Assembly (NCBI GenBank): GCA_029779375.1
Contig: JAKPAR010000127.1
Span: forward strand, 1-9,548
Direction of reading: 5' to 3'
DNA from: Bacillota bacterium
GTDB lineage: Bacteria > Bacillota > Clostridia > Tissierellales > Sporanaerobacteraceae
DNA length: 9,548 bases
Positions within the stretch are counted from its first letter, which is position 1. Each line of letters begins with the position of its first letter. Positions 1 to 3,586 of this stretch are shown piece by piece. The notes under the pieces are model-generated. The model had not been told where the DNA came from. It was given only the letters and a program-made list of their open reading frames with translations, and did no database searches. The position numbers and the translations under genes are program-made.

Positions 1-141
1 CTCATCCAGAGCTAGTCCAAAGCTTGGTCCACTTCAGCCAAGACCTGCCACATAAATTCTTAAAGCACTGTCTTGTTTATTTTTGGATTCTAAATATTTT
101 CTCAATTCTTCTCTTGCTACTTGAGTCAATTCTATATTCAT
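1..141 (-). CDS. HesB/IscA-like selenoprotein, partial (C-terminal part beyond left edge)
   Basis: The frame starts at ATG 141-139, ten bases after a strong AGGAGG (152-157), and stays open to the left edge except for one TGA at 36-34. Read as Sec, the protein begins MNIELTQVAREELRKYLESK and continues ...LRIYVAGLG-Sec-SGPSFGLALDE (47 residues visible, Sec at 36). This is the HesB/IscA fold start: an amphipathic helix, a beta strand, then the first ligand motif, usually G-C-S-G, here with Sec in place of Cys. The conserved SGPSFGLALDE continues in frame past the TGA, so it is not a true stop. A hairpin suitable as a bacterial SECIS follows. HesB-like selenoproteins are known from surveys of anaerobe selenoproteomes; the family is linked to Fe-S or sulfur handling, but the exact role of the Sec form is not established. 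An ordinary pseudogene stop is the alternative, less likely given the hairpin and the second Sec gene nearby. Confidence 0.88.
6..27 (-). promoter_or_regulatory. SECIS-like hairpin for HesB selenoprotein
   Basis: On the transcript the TGA is followed, after six bases, by a foldable segment: CCA-AGCU / AGCU-(C)-UGG, seven base pairs with one bulged C and a seven-base loop UUGGACU. The GG lies 16-17 bases after the UGA, within the usual distance for bacterial SECIS elements, which need a small stem-loop with an exposed G near the start of the loop. A competing smaller hairpin (CCAA-GCU-UUGG) is possible. No folding program was run. Confidence 0.65.
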
Positions 142-177
142 AATTTGTTTTCCTCCTTTTGATTTTCTACGCTATAT

Positions 178-194
178 ATACCCCCCATGGGTAT
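178..194 (-). promoter_or_regulatory. Palindromic operator (site A) upstream of HesB selenoprotein
   Basis: ATACC-N7-GGTAT inverted repeat (plus strand ATACCCCCCATGGGTAT). On the minus strand it reads ATACCCATGGGGGGTAT, which differs from the site before the Sec-glutaredoxin (ATACCTATAGGGGGTAT) at only two positions. The C-tract/G-tract palindrome flanked by ATA/TAT resembles operators of CsoR-family repressors (CsoR for copper, CstR for persulfide). It lies just downstream of the predicted transcription start of the promoter at 205-233, where a bound protein would block transcription. The regulator's identity is inference. Confidence 0.6.
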
Positions 195-204
195 CTTAAA
201 TCAT

Positions 205-233
205 ATTATATATTATATTTTTTTATATGTCAA
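205..233 (-). promoter_or_regulatory. Sigma-A promoter of HesB selenoprotein gene
   Basis: Minus strand: TTGACA (233-228), a 17-base spacer, then TATAAT (210-205), both consensus. Transcription would start near 198, a few bases before operator site A. A second, weaker reading places TATATA directly after the G-run of site A as the -10, matching the layout at the Sec-glutaredoxin, but its -35 (TGATTT) is poor. Confidence 0.75.
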
Positions 234-243
234 ACAAAATATA

Positions 244-271
244 CCCTCCAGCTAAAGATTTAGCTGGAGGG
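244..271 (-). terminator. Intrinsic terminator after holin-like gene
   Basis: Perfect 13-base arms (CCCTCCAGCTAAA and its complement) separated by two bases, seven bases beyond the stop codon of the minus-strand gene ending at 278. On the minus strand the tail is TATATTTTG, moderately T-rich; on the plus strand the tail is TTTT. It separates the holin-like gene from the HesB promoter immediately beyond it. Confidence 0.8.
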
Positions 272-277
272 TTTTCA

Positions 278-655
278 CTACATCGCTCTTCCAGGAATGA
301 TAGCATCTAAAATACCTATAACTAAGGCTCCTATTATGGCTCCCCATATGGATATATTAAATCCGGGAACTATAAATTTTGTAGCATATAATATGATTGC
401 TGAAATGATAAAACCTGTAATTCCTCTCCCAAAAGGCGAGGCATCTACTCCTGCAATCTTTTGTATAAAGTAATCAAGAAGAGCAATCACAATAGATGCT
501 ATAATAAGACTCCACATTCCATTTATTGTGAATCCTGGAGTAAGTAGTGCTGCTACTCCTACTATTATAGCAGTGATAATAATTCTTAAAAATATTTCTC
601 CTATACTAGTGTTTTTAGTGTCTCTGGTTCTATTGTTGTTGTCATTATTATCCAT
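278..655 (-). CDS. Small four-helix membrane protein, Phage_holin_4_2 / YvlD family
   Basis: 125 residues from ATG 655, which sits seven bases after AGGAGG (663-668). A longer frame with an ATG at 688 is rejected because it would bury that ribosome binding site. The first 20 residues are Asn/Asp-rich and hydrophilic. Four hydrophobic segments follow at about 21-39, 47-65, 76-95 and 101-119. The pattern LLTPGFTI ... IVPGFNI, a PGF motif at the end of helices 1 and 3, is typical of the Pfam holin 4_2 / YvlD family. Despite the family name most chromosomal members have no shown lytic role; function here is unknown. It is a single gene with its own terminator and no phage genes beside it. Confidence 0.8.
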   Translation of the reverse strand: MDNNDNNNRTRDTKNTSIGEIFLRIIITAIIVGVAALLTPGFTINGMWSLIIASIVIALLDYFIQKIAGVDASPFGRGITGFIISAIILYATKFIVPGFNISIWGAIIGALVIGILDAIIPGRAM

Positions 656-745
656 ATAAACACCTCCTGTTATAAATAATCTCCACATTAAATTTTTTTA
701 TGCAAAAAATTAAATATTTTTAAAAATATATGGAATTATAAATTT

Positions 746-754
746 GGGGGTATA
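746..754. promoter_or_regulatory. Half-site of the GGGGGTATA motif upstream of DUF1858 gene
   Basis: GGGGGTATA in the 129-base gap between the divergent holin-like and DUF1858 genes is identical to the right half of the operators at 178-194 and 1321-1343 as read on the minus strand. The left half is not conserved, and no convincing -35/-10 pair was found, so regulation of either flanking gene from here is only a suggestion. Confidence 0.3.
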
Positions 755-817
755 AAGAGTATATGAAATATGTTAATATAAATATAAGTTTTATAAGATT
801 TTAAAGGAGGCCAAAGA

Positions 818-1003
818 ATGGAAATAACAAAAGATATGTTGATAGGCGAAATAGTTCGCAATAAACCAGAAGCTATTGAAACTCTTTTGCGATTTGGTAT
901 GGGTTGCATCGGTTGCCCATCAAGCCAAATGGAATCACTAGAAGAAGCAGCTATGGTTCATGGTATAAATCTTGAAGAACTTCTAAGAGCTTTAAATCAA
1001 TAA
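818..1003 (+). CDS. DUF1858 domain protein (small CxxC redox protein)
   Basis: 61 residues, complete, with AAAGGAGG seven bases before the ATG. The whole protein is one DUF1858 domain: an N-terminal ITKDMLIGEIVRNKPEA helix, then the signature GMGCIGCPSS with Cys30 and Cys33, then a short helix MESLEEAAMVHGI and LEELLRALN. The family includes the hybrid-cluster-protein-associated redox disulfide domain and resembles the N-terminal domain of ScdA/YtfE-type iron-sulfur repair proteins. The CxxC pair suggests a thiol/disulfide or metal-binding role; substrate unknown. It stands alone, convergent with the Sec-glutaredoxin, with a shared terminator between them. Confidence 0.85.
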   Translation: MEITKDMLIGEIVRNKPEAIETLLRFGMGCIGCPSSQMESLEEAAMVHGINLEELLRALNQ

Positions 1004-1050
1004 AGATACAAAAAAGAGGGAGTAAAATCACTCCCTCTTTTTGTGTCTTT
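1002..1050. terminator. Bidirectional terminator between DUF1858 and Sec-glutaredoxin
   Basis: Long hairpin with near-complementary arms, core AAAAAGAGGGAGT / ACTCCCTCTTTTT around a six-base loop (1024-1029). The stem extends outward through AAAGATACA / TGTGTCTTT with a few mismatches. Runs of T follow the GC core in one direction and runs of A precede it, so it can end transcription from both convergent genes. Confidence 0.9.
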
Positions 1051-1057
1051 TTCAATT

Positions 1058-1288
1058 TTATTTGTTAAGTAATTGTTCTAATCTATCTCTATCAAAACCA
1101 ACTACCTCTTCGCCATCTACGAATATTACTGGCACTCCCATATGGCCCATATTCATTAGTTCTTTTCTCGCCTGCATGTCGGTTTGAACATTTTTTTCAG
1201 TATAGCTTATTCCTTTTTGAGCAAAATATTCCTTTGCTGTCACGCAATGTGGTCATGTGTTTGTTGAGTATATAACAACATCTGCCAT
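1058..1288 (-). CDS. Selenocysteine-containing glutaredoxin
   Basis: The start is ATG 1288, seven bases after AAGGAGG (1296-1302). The frame passes one TGA at 1255-1253 and ends at TAA 1060-1058. Read with Sec, the 76-residue protein starts MADVVIYSTNT-Sec-PHCVTAKEYF. The active site is thus U12-P-H-C15 in place of the glutaredoxin CPxC, after a beta strand and before the helix as expected. Further on are the GVPVIFVDG cis-proline motif and VVGFD, typical of NrdH/glutaredoxin-like proteins (YruB-type). Taking the GTG at 1243 as start would delete the first strand and the active site, so a conventional reading is wrong. The Cys paralogue next door aligns residue for residue with Cys where this gene has TGA. 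Likely role: thiol-disulfide or selenenylsulfide exchange in the cytosol. Selenoglutaredoxins have been described from Alkaliphilus-type clostridia. Confidence 0.93.
1220..1238 (-). promoter_or_regulatory. SECIS-like hairpin for Sec-glutaredoxin
   Basis: On the transcript, 15 bases after the UGA, a perfect six-pair stem AGCAAA / UUUGCU closes a seven-base loop GGAAUAU. The two Gs are the first loop bases, 21-22 bases after the UGA. This matches the bacterial SECIS rule of a short stem-loop with G in the first two loop positions at the right distance for SelB binding. It lies within the coding sequence, as is usual in bacteria. Confidence 0.8.
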
Positions 1289-1320
1289 TTTAATTCCTCC
1301 TTAAATTTTTCTCTATATAC

Positions 1321-1349
1321 AATATACCCCCTATAGGTATATTTGTCAA
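1321..1349 (-). promoter_or_regulatory. Promoter with embedded palindromic operator (site B) for Sec-glutaredoxin
   Basis: Minus strand: TTGACA (1349-1344), a 17-base spacer, TATATT (1326-1321). The inverted repeat AATATACC-N7-GGTATATT (1321-1343, eight-base perfect arms) fills the spacer and the -10 box, so a bound protein would exclude RNA polymerase. The core matches site A at 178-194. The gene therefore has its own promoter although it lies only 67 bases downstream of the Cys-glutaredoxin on the same strand. Confidence 0.8.
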
Positions 1350-1355
1350 GTAAAA

Positions 1356-1583
1356 TCATCCAAGAGCTCTATCTATTTTTTGCTCATCAAAGCCAACTAT
1401 CTCCCGCTTGTTTATTACTATTACAGGAACGGTACGGTATCCCATAGCTAGTAACTCTTGTTTTGCTTGAAAATCTTTGTGTACATTTTTTTCATTGTAT
1501 TTTATGCCCTTTTCTGAAAGGTATTTTTTAGCCTTTATGCAATAAGGACAAGTATCTGTAGTATATATTGTTACATCTCTCAT
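1356..1583 (-). CDS. Glutaredoxin-family protein (Cys form), paralogue of the Sec-glutaredoxin
   Basis: 75 residues from ATG 1583, preceded by AAAGGGG about nine bases upstream. It has the thioredoxin-fold layout of a minimal glutaredoxin: MRDVTIYTT strand, active site C12-P-Y-C15, helix, a second strand with EKNVHKD, the TVPVIVIN cis-proline motif and IVGFD. By eye it is about half identical to the downstream 76-residue protein, with Cys12 aligned to Sec12, so the two look like a tandem duplication. The family (NrdH/YruB-like) carries out thiol-disulfide exchange; electron donor and target cannot be told from sequence. The stop is TGA (1358-1356) with no conserved continuation after it. Confidence 0.9.
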   Translation of the reverse strand: MRDVTIYTTDTCPYCIKAKKYLSEKGIKYNEKNVHKDFQAKQELLAMGYRTVPVIVINKREIVGFDEQKIDRALG

Positions 1584-1621
1584 AAAAAAGACCCCTTTCA
1601 GTACTACTAGTTATTTCTATA

Positions 1622-1638
1622 ATACCCTGCAATTATAT
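1622..1638 (-). promoter_or_regulatory. Degenerate copy of the operator upstream of Cys-glutaredoxin
   Basis: Plus strand ATACCC followed, at the same 17-base geometry as sites A and B, by TATAT (3 of 5 positions of GGTAT). On the minus strand the G-run runs into TATTAT, a possible -10, with TTGATT upstream as a weak -35 at a long (19-base) spacing. Only one half-site is good, so binding is uncertain. Confidence 0.3.
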
Positions 1639-1683
1639 TTTTTAATCAAAATCAAATAATTAATAGGACTAAAGTATTATATT

Positions 1684-1714
1684 ATATGATAAAAGGGTAT
1701 TATTGTGATATAAT
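1684..1714 (+). promoter_or_regulatory. Promoter of ComFB-family gene with degenerate operator
   Basis: An extended -10 box, TG-A-TATAAT (1706-1714), lies about 35 bases before the ATG at 1749; no good -35 is seen, which is common with an extended -10. Overlapping its spacer is GGGTAT (1695-1700), whose partner half-site at 1684-1688 is ATATG instead of ATACC, at the same spacing as the perfect sites. Confidence 0.45.
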
Positions 1715-1748
1715 AATAAAGTCAAATATATAAAAAGGGTTGATTCAA

Positions 1749-2024
1749 ATGATAAAAAACTATATGGAAATAGTAGTTTCTGAAGTATTAGATGAAGTAC
1801 TTAAAAATTATGATATTTGCAAATGTGAAAATTGTATAGATGATATAAAATCTATTGCACTAAACAATTTACCACCAGTATATTTTCTCTCTTCTGAGGC
1901 TGAAGGTGAAAAAAAAGCTTTTTTATTAGATAGGCAAAGGAGAATATCAGTTTTGGCCAAAGTGGCAGAAGCAGTAGAAATAGTCATGAATAATGAACAT
2001 AACAAAAATAAAAATGAGGGCTAA
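1749..2024 (+). CDS. ComFB-family protein
   Basis: 91 residues from ATG 1749, with AAAAGGG nine bases upstream; an in-frame TTG at 1740 is too close to that site. The sequence matches the late-competence ComFB family: an N-terminal helix (NYMEIVVSEVLDEVL), a cysteine cluster C24-K-C26-E-N-C29-IDDIKSIALNNLPPVYF, then a charged linker and a helix rich in Ala/Val. The C-x-C-x2-C...DI..IALN.LPP.Y signature is the family hallmark; the cysteines are thought to bind zinc. In Bacillus comFB lies in the comF operon; in cyanobacteria ComFB-type proteins have been reported as cyclic dinucleotide receptors. No competence genes are beside it here. A terminator overlaps the stop codon. Confidence 0.85.
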   Translation: MIKNYMEIVVSEVLDEVLKNYDICKCENCIDDIKSIALNNLPPVYFLSSEAEGEKKAFLLDRQRRISVLAKVAEAVEIVMNNEHNKNKNEG

Positions 2025-2043
2025 TTTTTACCTCATTTTTATT
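2007..2043. terminator. Bidirectional terminator between ComFB and ArsR genes
   Basis: Perfect 13-base arms AATAAAAATGAGG / CCTCATTTTTATT around an 11-base loop. The plus-strand arm contains the end of comFB and the minus-strand arm contains the TAA of the ArsR-family gene. Convergent genes therefore share a compact terminator with T-runs on both strands. Confidence 0.85.
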
Positions 2044-2407
2044 GATGTTTGACATGATCTAATCCTTGATTGAACAATTCCAATACATGATCATCATCAA
2101 GGGAATAAATAACCATTTTCCCTTCTTTTCTAAATTTCACCAATTTTAGATTTCTAAGTATTCTCAAATGATGAGATATAGCTGATTGAGTCATGTCCAA
2201 AAGTTGAGCTATATCACATACACACAATGGAGTTTTAGAAAGGACATATATTATATTGAGCCTTGTAGGATCAGACAAAGCCTTAAACGTTTCTGAAAGC
2301 CTAGTTATTTTTTCTTCTTCTAGCATACTTGATTTGATTTCATTGAAACTATCCATATCTATAGCGCTAACATCACATATTTCTTTTTCTTCATTGGTTT
2401 TTTTCAA
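2039..2407 (-). CDS. ArsR/SmtB-family metal-responsive repressor
   Basis: 122 residues if read from TTG 2407; no in-frame ATG exists before residue 18. It has a winged helix-turn-helix: FKALSDPTRLNIIYVLS, recognition region DMTQSAISHHLRILRNLKLV, and wing FRKEGKMVIYSL. Two classic metal-site signatures are visible. The first is C62-V-C64 in LCVCDI on helix 3, plus an N-terminal Cys11, as in CadC/ZiaR. The second is D105-x-H107-x10-H118-x2-H121 on the last helix, the zinc/cobalt site of SmtB/CzrA. The protein should release DNA on binding thiophilic or divalent metals such as Zn, Cd or Pb. No metal pump lies in the window, so the target is elsewhere. The start is uncertain: GGGAGG (2435-2440) is 27 bases from the TTG, with a 17-base palindrome between them. 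Confidence 0.87.
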   Translation of the reverse strand: MKKTNEEKEICDVSAIDMDSFNEIKSSMLEEEKITRLSETFKALSDPTRLNIIYVLSKTPLCVCDIAQLLDMTQSAISHHLRILRNLKLVKFRKEGKMVIYSLDDDHVLELFNQGLDHVKHQ

Positions 2408-2414
2408 TTTTGTC

Positions 2415-2431
2415 GTTGCAATATATGCAAC
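2415..2431. repeat. Perfect inverted repeat in ArsR leader
   Basis: GTTGCA-ATATA-TGCAAC, six-base arms, lies between the GGGAGG and the TTG start of the ArsR-family gene. It could be an autoregulatory operator, as ArsR-family operators are AT-rich inverted repeats near their own promoter. It could also be an mRNA hairpin that brings the ribosome binding site to an effective ten-base distance from the TTG. Confidence 0.5.
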
Positions 2432-2454
2432 TGGCCTCCCTTCAAAACACTTTA

Positions 2455-2469
2455 TATGATTATATCATA
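2455..2469 (-). promoter_or_regulatory. Promoter region and candidate operator of ArsR gene
   Basis: TATGAT-TAT-ATCATA inverted repeat overlapping a perfect minus-strand -10 box TATAAT (2464-2459). The -35 is weak. The promoter lies immediately after the stop codon (2475) of the upstream gene, so the regulator can be expressed on its own and could repress itself by binding here. Confidence 0.5.
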
Positions 2470-2474
2470 CTTTT

Positions 2475-3533
2475 TCAATAATATGGAGTCATAGGGTTTA
2501 TTGGAAAAATGACTTTGCCTGTCATAGAATTTATATACAATATCCAGTAGCCTATGCCATCTTCAGATTCAAACCAGGTATTAAATCCCGTAACTCCTCT
2601 ATAAGGATGTTCTGAAGAAGTAAATGTCCCAGGTATTCCATACATATAATACTTTATATCATTGTTTTCTGTATATAATCCAAATAAATAATGATTGTAT
2701 TTTGCTATGAGTTCTTGACAAGTAGTCGCATTGGGCATGAAAGGATAGACATTGGACATATTTGAAAGATAATAGTAGTATGGCAAAAATCCCCTATGTA
2801 TATTTGCTCCATCATATTCTATTCTCCACCAATCATATCCTTCTAAGTTGGCATTGAAAGGCTTTACATAGGGAAAAAATCTCAATATATTCAAAATATA
2901 GTTTGACATCTGATTTTTATAACTCAATTGTTTTATATATTCAATATTTAAATCTTCTCCATATTCAAATTCTGTTTCTACATCTTCTTCTACTTTTTCT
3001 ACTTTTTCTACTTCTTCATTTTTAGGTAATTCTTGTATTGCTTCTTCTGCTTTTTCCAATATCTGTGGCTCCAAGAATTCTTCTTCTGTTTCTACTTTTT
3101 CTTTCTGAGAAACTTCTTCGCCATACGAATTCTTATCTATTTTGGAAATGTATTTTGATAAAAATTTATTCTTTTCATCAATGTATCCAGTGAGTAACAC
3201 ATTTTTCCCTTTTCTAAGAACTATAGCACTATATTTGTCAATGGAATATTCACTATCGCCTACATTTTTAGGGTTAAAAAATACTTCTAAGTTTCCTTTG
3301 CCCCTTTCGTCTGTGAAAATCCTCCCCATTTCTTTTTCTATAAAATCTTGACCATTTGCTCCTACCAAATAAACTTTATAAAAACTTTCTTTTTCGCATC
3401 TGTCTATGTTTATGGACATCTTTCCCTTGTTCTCTCTAATTTCGAGCAATACATGACCTTTAGGTTTTATAGCAAGTATACTATTTAAATCATCTCTTAG
3501 AATGACAAATTTTCTAGTATATATGAATTCCAA
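2475..3533 (-). CDS. Unrecognised two-domain protein with Glu-rich linker
   Basis: 352 residues from TTG 3533, eight bases after a GGGGGG ribosome binding site. I do not recognise a named family. The first part (about 9-120) is predicted beta-rich: GHVLLEIRENKGKMSINI, FYKVYLVGANG, GRIFTDERGKGNLEVFFNP, YSAIVLRKGKNVLLTGYI. This looks like a small all-beta domain in which a YKVYLV strand precedes a G-R-hydrophobic turn. Residues 137-198 are a low-complexity acidic linker (repeated Glu, Lys-Val-Glu). The last part (205-352) is aromatic-rich, with WWRIEYD, GFLPYYYYLSN, YYMYGIPG, GFNTWFES and GYWILYINSMTGKV, and appears globular. There is no signal peptide or membrane segment, so it is cytosolic or spore-layer by default. 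In Bacillus the sporulation protease yabG follows ksgA; this protein is unrelated to it but holds the same place. A spore or envelope role is only a guess. Confidence 0.75.
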   Translation of the reverse strand: MEFIYTRKFVILRDDLNSILAIKPKGHVLLEIRENKGKMSINIDRCEKESFYKVYLVGANGQDFIEKEMGRIFTDERGKGNLEVFFNPKNVGDSEYSIDKYSAIVLRKGKNVLLTGYIDEKNKFLSKYISKIDKNSYGEEVSQKEKVETEEEFLEPQILEKAEEAIQELPKNEEVEKVEKVEEDVETEFEYGEDLNIEYIKQLSYKNQMSNYILNILRFFPYVKPFNANLEGYDWWRIEYDGANIHRGFLPYYYYLSNMSNVYPFMPNATTCQELIAKYNHYLFGLYTENNDIKYYMYGIPGTFTSSEHPYRGVTGFNTWFESEDGIGYWILYINSMTGKVIFPINPMTPYY

Positions 3534-3586
3534 AAAAAATCCCCCCTTTTAAATCTTATTATTAATATATGAATGAAGGGGGGATT
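3532..3586 (-). terminator. Terminator-like hairpin at ksgA end that also contains the next gene's ribosome binding site
   Basis: Minus-strand transcript: AAUCCCCCCUU (3586-3576, inside the last ksgA codons), a 27-base loop containing the ksgA stop, AAGGGGGGAUU (3548-3538), then more U to give eight in a row. The arms are perfectly complementary over 11 bases. The right arm is the GGGGGG ribosome binding site and the U-run flows into the TTG start of the downstream gene. The structure can act as an intrinsic terminator, a translation-blocking hairpin, or both. Confidence 0.65.

Noticed and set aside
278..655. Prophage fragment suggested by the holin-like family name
   Set aside because: No other phage genes are present; YvlD-type chromosomal proteins share this family and the gene is stand-alone.
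656..688. Longer start (ATG 688) for the holin-like gene
   Set aside because: It would place the strong AGGAGG inside the coding region; ATG 655 has ideal spacing.
1356..1358. TGA at the end of the Cys-glutaredoxin as another Sec codon
   Set aside because: The protein is already full length, and the sequence after it is a promoter, not conserved protein.
2475..2477. TGA at the end of the unrecognised 352-residue protein as Sec
   Set aside because: A TAA follows four codons later, with no SECIS-like hairpin or conserved continuation.
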